The notes beneath the pieces are model-generated. The model worked only from the letters and a program-made list of their open reading frames with translations. It was not told where the DNA came from and did no database searches. 64,000 nt of DNA from Claviceps africana (taxonomy: Eukaryota > Ascomycota > Sordariomycetes > Hypocreales > Clavicipitaceae), in NCBI GenBank assembly GCA_018360145.1, contig SRPY01000005.1, positions 62,001-126,000 of the forward strand, read 5' to 3'. Numbering within the stretch: the stretch's first letter is position 1; every line of letters starts with the position of its first letter. This document shows, piece after piece, positions 41,540 through 55,505 of this stretch. Both the position numbers and the translations under genes were made by a program.

Positions 41540-41739
41540 TGTTACATGACGGAATTCTTTATATAAAAGGAGGATTCCTAATAACATAAGTAGAAAGGAT
41601 AACTTTATTACTATATACAACTATATACCTATCTATAACTTATATATATTCTCTTTTATAATTCCTCTTATAATTATTTATAATATATTCTATAAGTTAT
41701 AAATATCTACGCTTTATATACTATATTTAGTATATAATA
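41540..41739 (+). repeat. LTR, 5' LTR of copy C
   Basis: About 200 bp. Outer left end is largely unmutated (TGTTACATGACGGAATTC); the inner right end is converted (CTATATTTAGTATATAATA). It is the reverse-complement form of the LTRs of A and B. Confidence 0.92.
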
Positions 41740-44700
41740 GGTAGTAATAATTACTATTTCTTTTATATATACTAAATTATAAATATAAAAGCTAACTATT
41801 TATATATTAATAATTAAAGAAAACTAATAAGCTTAAGATATTAAATTAGTAACTCTAAGCCTCTCTTTAATTACTTAAAACTAAATTTAATAAATATACT
41901 AACTCTAAGCATTTTATAAAGATTTCTTAAAGTTTTAATATTATAAGAAATCTTTTCTCTTTTAAAAAAACACTAAAAACCTTAAGACTTTTATAAGATA
42001 TTAATTTATAAATAGTAAGCTATAGATTTAGCCTAAGCCTATTTAAGTTAATTAACTTTACTATTAAAATTCTATAAATAGCCCTTTTATTAATAAAGAA
42101 CTAAAAGCTATAAAAAGAATAATAAATTAAGTAAAAAAGTTTAGACTTTTAAATCTCTTTAAACTAAGAAATAGTTTTTTAAATTTATTATAAGCCTCTC
42201 TCTTTATTAATAAATTAAACACTCCCTTTTCTATAAAAACCTTTTAAATTAAATAAAAAGATATATTAATAAAGAATAACTATAGTATTAATAAAAGGGG
42301 ACTATTAAAGACCTTAAAATTTAATTTACTTTTATTAAAAGAGAATCTCTATAGCTTTTCCTTTAAAGAAAGGTATATAAATATAAACACTTAAGTAATT
42401 TCCTTTAATTTTATATTAACCTTTATTAGCTAAGCTTAAAAGAAGGCTTTAATATTTATTAAGCTAAAACTAGCTTTTATAGAAATCTTTTAAAATAAAG
42501 TAATCTCTTTTTTTTAAAAAGAAATTTAAATAATAAAACCTTTATATTAAATAAACTAATGTTAATATAATAAAGAATTTTTAGTATATAATAGTAGAAT
42601 TTTAAATTAAAAACTAATATACTTTAGTAAATATTTATTTATTAAGTTAATAAAACCTTAAATCTTAATTTATAGAACTACTATTAACTAACGCTCCCTT
42701 TTAAAAAGAATTAAGTATTTATTATAATAAAGTAATAACTAACTATAAAGAAAACCCTTTATAATAAACTTTTATAAATAATACTAAAAGGTTAGTGTCT
42801 TCCTTTTAATATTAAAAAACTTATTTAAATTATTAATTAATAGTAAACTTTAATTAAAAATACCTTAATATATATATTCTATATTTTAAAGAATAAAGTT
42901 AATACTTTAATAAATAAGCTTTTTAATATTTATTAATATACTATAGTTAGCCTTTACTTTTTATTATAAAAGAACTACCTATAATAGTTAAATACTAAAA
43001 AACCTTTACTTTAATACTTAATATTTATAATAAGTATTTTAATACTTTATAAAAAATAAAGAATATTAAGTACTTTAACCTTAAAACTAACCTAAAAGAT
43101 ATTAATAATAAAGCTATTTATTATAAAGGGAAGGTAGTTATTTTTAGTAATATAAATCTTTAAGTTTAAATAGTAAAGGACTACTATAGTTATATAACCT
43201 TAAATTATTAAAATTAAAATTAATATTAAATTTAATATTTATTTTAAAGGCTAGTGTTAACTTAATATAAATAATATTTTAATAATTAAAAGTAAATAAT
43301 AATCTTTAGTAATTTAAACTTAATTTTTTATATAATTTAAAAGGAGTTTAATATTAAAGTTTAAAATACTATAGCTTAATTTAATTAAGCTAAATTCTTT
43401 AAAGATAATATAGTTAATACTATATTTTTTAAGGACTTTATAGTAAAGGTTTTTTATTATATATAAGCTAATAGTAAATTTAATAACTTTTAACTATTAA
43501 TTTAACTTTACTTTAAGTTATATATAGAACTTTAATAACTTTACCCTTCTTTATTAAAAATAAATTAATATAATATATATATTAACTTTATTAATAGTAA
43601 AAGATATAACTTTAAAAATACACTTTAAAAAGCTAAGAACTATAAAAAAACTAAGAAAATAAAAATAAAGATTAATATTAATTTAGCTATAAAAGTATTT
43701 AATAAAGATAAGGATTTAAAATATTTTAATAATAATATAAAGATCTATTAAAATTAATAAAATTTTAAAGGTAACTTAAAAAAATAAACCTTTAGCTTAT
43801 AATAGTATAATAATAGTTTTTAAAATTAAAGAAGTAGCCTATAATAGTAAAAATACTATAGTACTTAATATTCTTTATAAAATTATAACTATTTAAATTA
43901 AGAATATTAATATATACCTTTATATAACTATTTATATAAAAGGTATTTCTACCTCTATTTAAATAATAGTAGCCCCCTTTAAAATAAATAGTAATTAAGT
44001 ATTTTATTTACTTTAAAGGGACTCTCTTTAAAAGAGGTAGAAATAAATAGCCTTAACCTATAGCTACTATAGTTTAGCTTAAGTAAACTATAATTTAGTA
44101 GTAAATATAACCTAAAGTTTTATTAAAAATAAAAGGCTAATAGTAAATTAATATATTTTATTATAAATAGTAAAGGTTTTAATTTTATTGTTAAAAAGGC
44201 TAAATTTAAAGCCTTAAAGTATTACTTTATAGAAAAAGAAGAAATTATTAATAAAAATAATAGTAAATAGTTTAATTTTATTAAAGTAAATTTTATAAAT
44301 ACTTATTTAACTATTACTAATCTATTATACTATTATAAAATACCCTGAATTATTATTACTAAAGCGCTAAACCTTTTAGCTTATAATCTCTTAGTAACTA
44401 TAAATATAATAGCACTTAGTAAAATACTTATACTAGCCTTAAAACTAAGTAATAACTATATAAATATTTATATTATTTATATTAATATAATAAACTACTT
44501 TAAAGTACCTTTAATAATTATAAAGCTTAATAGTAAAATTATAAATAGCTAAGTAATAAAGGTAGTTATTTACTTAAAGTAGCTTAAAGTTAATAGAAAA
44601 ATAAAAGCCTTAATATACTTTAAAATATTAGTATATTTTAATAATAAAGGTAAGGGATATAAAATTTACTTAAATACTAAAACCTTTTTTATTTTAATTA

Positions 44701-46119
44701 ATAAAGAATAGCTTAAGTAAAATAGCTATAATATTAAATAAAGTACTTAAAGCCTTAAAATAGTAAATAATATAAATTTCTTATTCTTTATTATTAAAAT
44801 AGTAATATTTAACTTTTATATTTTTAATACTATAAAAGGCACTTAAGTTTCTAATTACCTTATAGTTACTATAAATATTATAAATTACCTTATACTTTAA
44901 ATACTTATTAATATAAAATTTATATATAATTATAATATATAAATTAATTTTATTAATTTTAATATAACTTTCTATATAGTCTATAATATAGTAGTAAAGG
45001 AATAAATCTTTTATATATTATACTTAATATTAATTTAAAGGGTTATAGTAGCCTATATTATAATAATCCCTTTATATTTTATAGGGATTTTATTAATTAA
45101 GTAGAAAGACCTTTAAAATAAATAAAAAACTAATATTTACTACTTCTACTTAAAGCACTATTAAATTTTTAATATCTTTATTTAATAGGGTTAAGAGAAG
45201 CTACTCTTTATTTATAATAACACTAATAAGCCTTTATATATTAAAATAAAATAATAGCTAAGAACCTTTAAAGCTATAAGTTTAATTAATTTCTATTATA
45301 TTATCTTTAATATTTATTAATTTATAGCTTTCTATAGAAATAATATTATTATTTTAAATAGCTTAATTTTTAATTACTTTAAAGATATTATAGCCTTTAA
45401 AGTTAAAGATATAGAACTCTTTAAAAATAATAAAGACCTTAACCTTAAAGCTATTAATAAAGGGATATTATTATATAGTATCTCTTACTTTAAGAATATT
45501 TTATGTATTTATAATATCTTTAGTATTAAAGTAGCTAACCTTAATATTAATATAGCTACTTAATTTATTAAACTCTTTAATAAGTTTAATATTTATTAAA
45601 ATAAAGGGATAGTTTTTATAGTTAATAAAAATAAAATATATATTAACTTTATCTTTAAATAGTAAAATAAAGTTAAACCTTTATAAATTTATAACCTTAG
45701 CTAAAAGAATTATAAAAAATTCTATAAAATTTAAAATAAAAAGTATAAAGTTAATAAAATATTATTTTTAAATAATAAAGAAAAGGCTTTTTACTTATAT
45801 TTAAGATTTATTATTTAATAAATAATTAATAAAGTAATAAAGGTATATAAAGTTATAAATATATAATTAGTTAACTATATAATAATACTAGATATTTACC
45901 TACTACTTAACTAAGGTAATATTATAAATAACGCTTATAGTAAAAAGTAAAAAACCCTTTTAAATACTATAGGTTTTTTTAATTAGCTTTTAATATATTT
46001 AAACTATTATAACTAAATAGTAATTATTTTAAAAAAAGTTATAGAGGTATTTAATATAGTAATATAAAGATATAAGAACTTATTAATATATATATAGCGC
46101 TTTATAAATTACTTATTTT

Positions 46120-46995
46120 ATAACTATAACTTTATTTAAGTTTATATTAATAATATTATAATTTTTTTAAATACCTTTAAGAACTACCTTTACTATTTTA
46201 AAATTATTCTTAATATTATTAATAAAGCTTATCTTTATATTTTATTTAATAAAATTGTTATTAAATATCCCTTTATTTAACTACTAAGGTTTATTATTAA
46301 TATAAATAGCTTTATTAATATAAATAATAAAGTAAAGGCTTTTAAATACTTATAAATACTAACTATACTAACTAATTTTAAAACCTTTATTAAAATAATA
46401 GGTTATCTCTATATTAATATACTATAGTTTAATATTTATATTTACCTTCTTTAAAATAGAAAAATAAATCTTTTATAAAAAGTTAAAGAAAGAAATAAAA
46501 TTTTATTTAGCTCTTTAAAGTAAGCTTAAAAATAAATAATAAAGTTTAAAACCTTTAAATTTATTAAAGAGAAAACTATAGCCTTTAAAAACTTATATAA
46601 CCTTTTATATATAAAGGTACTTCTTTAGTATTATAATTTAAAGAAACTACTTTTCTTAAAAGTTAATATATATAAAGAAGGGTTTAGTTTATATACCTTT
46701 TAATTTAATATAAAATAGAATAGTATAAGCATTTTTAAAAAAGATATTAATAGTAATAAGTTATAGCCTATTGCCTTTCTTTTATAACTTACCTCTACTA
46801 TTAAAAAACGCTATAGCTTAACTAAAGCAGAGGTCGCCGCTATTATATAGAGAATGCATAAACTACGCAAGATAGCCCAATCTAACCTCGCTCCTGTCAA
46901 CATCATAACGGATCCCTTACAAGGTTTTGTGTAACCCAGGGAATACAACAACAACTTCCCCTGCACTAATAAGTTAGGAGAATATAATCTCAGTA
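46120..46995 (+). pseudogene. RT and truncated RNase H remnant of copy C
   Basis: RT active-site relic at 46,143-46,154, followed by about 650 bp of connection domain. A stretch that was spared RIP starts at 46,809. In it the RNase H frame reads clearly (LTKAEVAAIIW, then KLRKIAQSNLAPVNIITD), a gypsy RNase H signature ending in the T-D of the catalytic region, just before the deletion junction at 46,911-46,914. After the junction the sequence is post-integrase. Confidence 0.8.
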
Positions 46996-48937
46996 TAGAA
47001 AGATTTAATATCCTTAATATAAACCTAGTTACTTATAACATAGCCTCCTACACTTATTTAGCTACCTTTAATATAGCTACTAACCTTTATATACTATTTA
47101 CTAACTTCTATATATTTAGTAACCCTATAGCTATAATTAATAATAAATACTAAAAGCTATTTAGCAATTTACTTTAAAATAATAATAATTTCTTTAATAA
47201 AGAAACGCTTAACTTAAGTCTTAATAAAGAAATAAATAACTTAATTTAACTTTAAAACTCTATAATATAGTAATTTAATAAAATAGTAGCTAAGTACTTT
47301 ATAAATAAAGCTACCTTTAAATATATTTAAAAATACTATAGCTTTAGCTATTTATACTAACTTAATAAAGCTAATAGTATTAAATATATTATAGTAAATA
47401 ATAAAATCTTAAAATAAAACGCTTTAAAGGCAAAATACTATAATAAATATTTATTAATAAATAATAATAAAACTACTAATAATTATAAACCCTTTTTAGT
47501 TTTATATATAAAGTAGCGCTTTTAGAGTTAAGGTAATATAAAGAAATAATAGTTCTATAAAAATATTTTACACTTTATAAATTAAGAATTTACTATATAA
47601 AGAGTAATAATTATTAATAATAAAGTTTCTATTAAAGAAGATAATAGCTTATATAAACTATAGCTAACTACTCTTTATATTACCTTTAGTATTATTTATA
47701 AAGAGAGAGTAGCTTTAAAAGTAATATACTTAATGCTAAAGAAAGGTAGTGTAATATATAAATCCTTAGAACTTCCCCTTATTTATAGCGTTTAAAATAG
47801 CCTTAAAAAGGCAGTTTATACCTATTACTTTAGAGGTAATATTAAGGATAAAAACTATAAAATATAAATACTAAACTACTATAAAATCCTAAGTATTTAC
47901 TTTACTTATAACTAAAGGTATATTAATAGTATTATTATAGGCTCCCTTACTATAATATAAAGGGCTAACTTTATATAAATCCTTAGCGCTATATTACTTA
48001 AATATTTTATAGAGTTTAATAGTAAGTTTTAGAACTTAACCTAAAAACTTACTAAAATAAAGGAGAAAATCTATAAAATAAAGGAGAATAACTATAAAAG
48101 GGAAGATATTACTATAATAATAATATCTATTAGCTTAACTAATAAATTAACTTTAAAAAACTATAGTAAAGCTATAATATATTTATAAAGAAAAGTAAAG
48201 GCTTTCTTTACTTTAATCTTTAACTTTCTTTATATTTATAGCCTTATTTTTAATAAAACCTTTTAGTTTACTTTACTTAAAAACACTATTTTTACTAATA
48301 TTAATATTAAAAAGCTAATATTACACTTAATAGCAGTAGAAACTAGCATTATTAATAATATTAAGGTATAAACCTAACTTTATATAAATATTAATATATT
48401 AAGCTTATAGGTATAGGCTATAAAAACACTATAGCCTATAACTACGCCTTTAAGGACTAGCTTTTAACTTATTAATACTAATAAAGCTAATAATAATAAT
48501 CTTTTATAAAGAACCTATAAATGCTTAAAGGTAGACTCTATTATTAATATAGTGGCTATTAAGTAAAGAATTACCTTAACTAAATCCTAAACTAATATTA
48601 TAAACTATTACCTTAGCCTTTAAGGTATCTTTAAATATAAAGAAGTAAAGAATAAGTACCTTTTATAAAAACCTATAAATTTTAGAAGCTACGCTATAAC
48701 GCTTTAATATATTTAAATAATATAGTATATAAAAACCTAAAATTAATAAGGTATAAAGAAACGTATTTACTTATAAATAACTACCTTTCTTTTAGTAAAG
48801 ACTTTATTAGCTATAAAGCTATAACACTATAACTAGCTATATAATGCTCTATAACCCTTATATATAAGAATATATAGTGACTTAACTATTATAATAATCC
48901 CTTACCTTAATTTTATTAAATACTCTATTAAGCTAGG

Positions 48938-49126
48938 ATGCTACTATATTTCTTTTATAAAACTGCACTTTTCTATAGCCTTAGTATACCTATAATAGAA
49001 ACACTATATATTACCTATAAAGCTACACTAAGCTTAATAAAAGTAAGAATAAATATGCCTATAATAGAAATATTATATATTATCTATAAAGCTATATTAA
49101 GCTTAATAAAGGTAAGAATAAAGTAA
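48938..49126 (+). pseudogene. Surviving open stretch in the copy C accessory region
   Basis: A 62-codon open frame on the sense strand of copy C carrying two near-identical 23-residue units (…IIETLYITYKATLSLIKVRI and PIIEILYIIYKAILSLIKVRI), encoded by 69-bp direct repeats at 48,989-49,057 and 49,058-49,126. It is the tail of a larger RIP-broken frame, not a gene. No family recognised. Confidence 0.45.
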
Positions 49127-51188
49127 ATTACCTAACATTTCTTTTCCCTTACTTTATTACTATTTCTCTTTCCCTTTTTTTTTATTCTTTCCTTTACTCT
49201 CTTTTTTATTATCTCTTTATAATTCCCTTTAACTACTTTTAATATCTTTTAGCTTAAATATACACTCCTTTTTATCTTTTTATAAATCTTATAGACTTTT
49301 ATAGTAAAAACGTAATTTATATATTAAAATAGTAACTAAAAAATAAAATACTATTTATAAAGAGGTAGATTAAAGCTATAACGCTATATAGTAATATATT
49401 AAGTGTATTACTACTATAGTTACTAAAGATAAGGCTGCTAAATAAAATACTTTAGTTTTAAAAATAATCTATAATAATAAAGGAATTTAATACTAAGACC
49501 TTACTATTTATAAGCTAACTTACTTATAAAGGTAGAATTATATACTTTTAGGTAGTATTTACTAAGTTTAACTACTTAATTAAATTTAGTTTTTATATTA
49601 AAAACACTAATAAACTTAATACTTTATTACTTAGGAGTTTTATTAATATATTACTAAGCTTAATATAAAAGTTATAGTTTAGCTTTAAAAAAATATCTTT
49701 ACTTTTACTAAAAAGATCCTTACTAAAGATAAATAATAGAGTTTAATTACTAATAGCTTTATAAAATATATTAACTATTATATTTTAAAGGAACTTACTA
49801 AAGGAAGTAATAATTATTAAATATATCTATATTTCTATAAATACTCTAAGGCTATAAGCATAGAAAGTAGTAGATTAAGATCCCTTTAAATAAAGTAAGG
49901 CTTCTTTAAATATAAGTGTAATATATTTAAAATAATAATATTTATATAAATCCGCTTTTACCTCTTAAATAATTGCTTTATATATAAATAGATTTAATAA
50001 CTTACCTTTATAGAATTTTATAACGCTATTAATTAAATTATAAATAACACTCCTTTTTATAAATGCCTACTATTTTACATTAATCCTCCGCTTACCTATT
50101 AGAGATCTTAGACTAAATTATAATTTTATATAATTTATAATATAAATAAATAAGCCCTTTAGTCTACTAAAGAGCGAATTAATTACAGCCTTTATATAGT
50201 AGGTATTAACACCTTAGAGGCAATTAATATATATAAAAAGTATATTATTTATATAGTAGCTATAGAATAGTAATAAAATCACAAGCAACTTTACGTAGAA
50301 ATTGTATACTATATATATAAATTACTAGTTATTCCCCTAGTTTTAGGCTATTTTTTTATAGAAGTTAAGAGGATTTTTAGTATTAACCTTTATAAGTATA
50401 ACTACACTAAGCATCCTAATTATTTTTAAGGGATAAGCTTACTAGTTATTTACCTATATAGCCTATATTTAATAAACTATAATATTTAAATAGCTCTTAA
50501 AGAAGACCTTAAATGCCTTATAATAGACCTTAGTATTAATAAATAGCTTTAAGTAGCGGAATTAATAGAACCTAAAGAATAGAATATCCTTAACTATATA
50601 GAATATAGTATTTATAATATAGAATATACTATATTTAAAGATACCTTTATTAATAAAAATAAAGAAAATAATGCCCTTTTTAATGTAAAAGAGAAAGAAG
50701 ACCTTCTTATATAATAATTATTTTTTCTATAAAGTACTAACCTACTAACGCCCTTAACTATACTATAATAATTATAGGTATAGTGTAAAAGAGGTAGCAG
50801 TTATAACTTTACTTTTATATAATATCTCCTTTTATATTTTTACTTATCTCTAAAAAAAGTGTATAAAAGTCTATATAATATACTATAAAAACAGAGGATA
50901 TTACTGTTTTCTTTTATAAGTTAATTATATATTTTACGCTTTATACCTTACTTTCTTATTTTATTTAATAAGATTTTTAAGGCATATATAATACTATATA
51001 TTAATTTTCCTTTCTTTAATATATAGAAATAGCTAGTATTTACTACTATATATAGTTTTCTATAATTTTATATTTTTATTTTACTTAATATATAGACTAG
51101 CTAGTGTTTACTATAATATATAGTTTTATAATTTTCTTTTTACCTATAAATAGTTTAAGATAGACTTATCTCTTATATACCCTAAACC

Positions 51189-51387
51189 TATTATAAAACA
51201 GAATTCTTTATATAAAAGGAGGATTTTTAATAATATAAGTAAAAAGATAACTTTATTACTATATATAACTATATATCTATTTATAACTTATATATATTCT
51301 CTTTTATAATTCCTCTTATAATTATTTATAACGCATTCCATAAGTTATAAATGCCTACGCTTTACGTGCCGTATCTAGCACGTAACA
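51189..51387 (+). repeat. LTR, 3' LTR of copy C
   Basis: 199 bp. The inner left end is converted (TATTATAAAACAGAATTC) and the outer right end keeps TTTACGTGCCGTATCTAGC followed by ACGTAACA. Confidence 0.92.
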
Positions 51388-52016
51388 AAAGGGGTTAGGT
51401 ATATTACTAAATATATTATATATATATTAGGCATTTAGTATATTAATGCTATATATATATATATTTAGTATAGGTAAAGTAAAGGGGTTAGATATATTGC
51501 TAAATATATTATATATATATTAAGTATATAGTATATTAATACTATATCTATATAATTATATAAGTAAAGTAAAAGCGTTAAATAGGTCGTTAAATATATT
51601 ATATATATACTAAGGATTTAATATATTAATGCTATATATATATATATTTAGTATAGGTGTTATAAAAGGTGTAAATATATTATATATATATTAAGTATTT
51701 AATGTATTAATATAACGTATATATAATTACATAGGTATAGTAAAAGCGTTAGATAGGTTGTTAAATATATTATATATATACTAGGCATTTATTGTATTAA
51801 TATATTATATATATAATTATATAGATATAGTAAGAGCGTTAAATATATCGCTAAATATATTATATATATACTAAGTATTTATTATATTAATACTATATAT
51901 ATATATATTTAGCATAGGTAAGGCAAAAGGAGTAGATATATTATATATATATTAGGTATTTAGTGTATTAATACTATATATATATAAATTTAATATAGGT
52001 AAGTTATATAGGTTTT
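51388..52016. repeat. Tandem array, about 7 units of roughly 70-105 bp
   Basis: Units start with a G-containing core such as AAAGGGGTTAGATATATT or AAAAGCGTTAAATAGG (near 51,389, 51,482, 51,572, 51,667, 51,741, 51,830, 51,918). Each continues AAATATATTATATATAT..TATTAATACTATATATATA..AGTATAGGTAAAG. Units vary in length. It begins at the right target duplication of copy C. It is a diverged minisatellite; function unknown. Confidence 0.75.
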
Positions 52017-55000
52017 ATAGATTTTAAGGAAGGCTAGTATTTTATTCCCTTTAAAGAGCCTATCTTTAATTAGATTTATCTTTTTTTATAAGTGCTTTAC
52101 TTATATATTATTTATAAAAAGTATCTCTTTAAGTTATAGCAATCCCTTCTTTATTAACTAATTATACTTTAGTATATTTCTTAATAGTTACTCTTTTAAG
52201 TTTAATATATAATAAGTATATATTTAACTAAAAGAGAGTAGTTTATATACTTAAGAATTACTACTAAAAGAGATATCTATATTTTAAAAGAAATATAGTC
52301 TTTTTAATAACTACTTTCCTCTATATTAATATTCTTTAATATATATATTCTCTATTTACTCTATACCTTTAATATAATTAGTATTAAATTAGTTATTACT
52401 TAAGGTTAAAGTTTTACTTTAAATTAAAACTTTTAGTTAAAATATATATTATATAGAGATATAATATATTCCTTATATTTCTTATATAATTATATATTAA
52501 GAAATAGTATAATAAATTTCTTATTTAATATATTCTACTATACCCTTTATTAATTATACTTAATATAAATATAATAGAAGATTAATAAATATTTAAGATA
52601 TTTTTACTATATATATACTAAATACTTTATATAAAGATACTTATTAAGACCTATTATATTCTTAATATATATTTAATATTAAAGGTAATAATATATGCCT
52701 TTTGCTTATTTAAAATCTATATTATATATAATAGCCTATATAATGCCTAAGAGAGTGTAAGGTATTTATTTTATATAATACTACTTTATGCCTTAATTTA
52801 TAATTATACTTAGGTATTTAAATATAGTAGTAAATATTTAAATATTATAAATACTATATATAGTATATAATTAACACTTTATATACCTCTTAATAGCTCT
52901 TTATAGTATTTAATATTATAATAATATATATAAATATTTTATACACTATAATTAATTAATAATTATTTAATATATAAATATAGTTAACTCTTACTTAATT
53001 TATCTTTATTATATAAAGAGTATATAAAAATATTTAAACTCCCTTTAATTTACTATAATAATAGATTAATTTAAATATATAGTATATTTATAAATGCCTT
53101 TATTTATTTTTAAAGATAAAAAATAATATAAAAGTTTTATAGTCTTTATATATAAATATTATAAATCTACTGCTTATTAAGGTCTTATAGTTAGTTAAAG
53201 TGCTATTTATATATAGCTTTTATTATAAATTAATATATATATAATAGATATATATATAATATATACTTTACTTATAAAATATACTTTAAATAGATATTAT
53301 AAAAGCTAGGCTTAAAGGATTAAAAATTACACTTTATTTTTATAATTAAGTGCTAAATATAATTATTTTATATAATCCTTTTTATAATATTATAAAAGCT
53401 ATATAAGTATTAAGCTTAAATATACTTAGCCTATAGAGATATAATATTAATATAAGCTCTTTATATAATAAATAAATATATATATAATATTAAAGTAAGA
53501 ATACTATTATACTATATAAAGGCTAAAGATAAGGTATTTTAAATATTATATAAAATGCTCTTTAGTAATAGAGGTATATATATATATATACTATATATAG
53601 TAAATATAAAAAATAGAAATCTTTTAATATTAAAGGGTATAAAGAAGTTATATTTAACGCTATATTTATATAGCTTTATATTTACTTACTTTATATAGTA
53701 AAAAACTATATAATATTAATATATAAATATTTATACTTAATATATATATAAACTATATTACTTTTACTTAAATTAAAAGATATTTTAAAAAGAGTAGCGC
53801 TCTCTTTTACTTATAGTATTAAAGCTTAGTTTATAAACTACTATATATTTAAGATATAATATATTAAATAAATACTTATTAACTAAGAATTTTATATATA
53901 ACTTAATACTAAGTGCTTAAGGACAGCTAATATAGAAGTCCTAGTAAATATAAATATAGAAATATAATATACTTATTATATAATATACCTTTTTATAGAC
54001 TATTTATATTATATACTAGTCTTTATAGTAAATTACGCTTTATACCTTAAACTATAAAGGAAGAAGGTAGTAAGGTAAATAGTTATTTTAAGCCTTTATA
54101 TAGGCTTAGTAAGCTTTATTTAAATATATATTAATATAGAAATATATAATAATTAAGGGTAACTTATTATTTAGTTTTTCTCTTAATTTTTTTATTAATA
54201 TCTTAATAGTTTAAATAGCTAATATATTTTTTTCTTATAGTTTTAATAAGCTTTATATTAAACTTATTATTTTAATACTTATAGTACTTAATAAACTTAA
54301 AGTTAATAAATATATAAGTTTTAATTTTAATATATATATAATATTAATACTAAAAATAACCTTCTTTTTTAGTTATTAAAAAATAGCTTTTATTAATAAT
54401 TAATAAATAAAATATCTTTAATATATAATATATATATTTACTTATAATAGCTTTAGTATAGTTTTATTTATAGTTTTAACTTACTTAAGTAAAAATTAAA
54501 TTTTATATATTATTAATATATATTAAATATATATTTTATTTCTTCTTTATTTATAATATTAACTTACTTTTAAATTATATCCTTTACTTTTACTTTATTA
54601 ATTATTTCCTTAAAGCTATTATATATTAAAATAATATAAAGAAGGCTATTTTTATTTACTTAAAGATAATTAAATAATATAAAGTAGTTAATTATATATT
54701 ACACTTATATTATATATATACTACTCTTTATAATTATAACTTTAATAGATTTAATTAAGTTCTTTATAATATAAATATATATAATACTTATAATCTTTTA
54801 TATAAAAACTTATTTTAAATATATTAAAGAAGTAATAAATAGCTATAAAAGTAATAAGCACTATTTATATTACTATTAAGTTTATTATATTTATATATTT
54901 ATAATAGAATATATAAAATATTTATATATTATTTATTTTATCCTTAGTATTTAAAGATATTAAATATAGATAAGTTAGTTTAAAAGCGTTATTATAGTAT

Positions 55001-55505
55001 TATAATAATTAAAAGAATAATAAATAATAAATTAAATAAATATATAGGTTAAGTATATAGTATATATATATAATAACTTTTAAATAAATATTTATATCTT
55101 TTTTATATATATTTCTATAATATTTAATTACTTTACTTATATATTTTTTATATATTATATATATTAAATAATTCTTTAAATAATAATAAGTAAGTAAAAT
55201 TTTTAAGTTTTTTTTAAGTAATATTTAACTTAGTCTTTATATTTATATAGTATATATAAAAAGTTCTTTTAAATATAATATTTTATTAATATTTTATATA
55301 AACTATTAAAACACTTTATTAATAAATATAATTTCTTTAAAATTATATAATATAGCTTTATTAATTAATTCTCTACTATTTATTTATTATATAGTTAGTA
55401 TATATATAATATATAGTTAACTAAAGTACTTTAATTTTATATTAATATACTATATAGAATTAGTATATATCTAGTATATATAAAGGATTTTCACTACTTA
55501 CTTAA
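52017..55505. other. AT-rich interval, nothing recognised
   Basis: Nearly pure A/T with many short (TA)n runs. No copy of the gypsy LTR, no inverted-repeat arm and no open frame. It could be an old RIP-degraded single element or AT-rich spacer. It ends in CACTACTTACTTAATTAG just before composition switches. Confidence 0.6.

Larger units (their letters stand above)
41540..51387 (+). mobile_element. Gypsy LTR retrotransposon copy C (internally deleted)
   Basis: Same family as A and B, opposite orientation: coding strand plus. LTRs at 41,540-41,739 and 51,189-51,387; flanks AGAGG (41,535-41,539) and AAAGG (51,388-51,392) form a target duplication with one G-to-A difference. Length 9.85 kb: relative to copy A it lacks about 2.4 kb (A positions about 7,760-10,174), removing most of RNase H and all of integrase. 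The deletion is joined at a GATC microhomology at 46,911-46,914. The RT active-site relic YINN is at 46,143-46,154. The deletion made it non-autonomous even before RIP. Confidence 0.9.
1..55500. repeat. RIP-degraded, transposon-packed AT-rich block
   Basis: Almost all bases are A or T. Only one short open frame of 62 codons is seen and no intact gene. Several segments are copies of one another, and the copies differ by C/T and G/A transitions that create TpA, which is what RIP of duplicated DNA in ascomycetes leaves behind. The few GC-rich patches lie at edges or junctions of repeats. The block ends abruptly near 55,505. Inference: constitutive heterochromatin, possibly next to a centromere or other repeat-rich region. 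Individual elements are listed separately. Confidence 0.95.

Noticed and set aside
46829..46992. GC-rich filler DNA of foreign origin in copy C
   Set aside because: It aligns to copies A and B base for base when C-to-T and G-to-A changes are allowed, so it is unmutated element sequence, not foreign DNA.
51388..52016. Regularly spaced repeats resembling a CRISPR array
   Set aside because: Whole units of 70-105 bp are repeated with diverged sequence and no constant repeat/unique spacer pattern; the genome is fungal.
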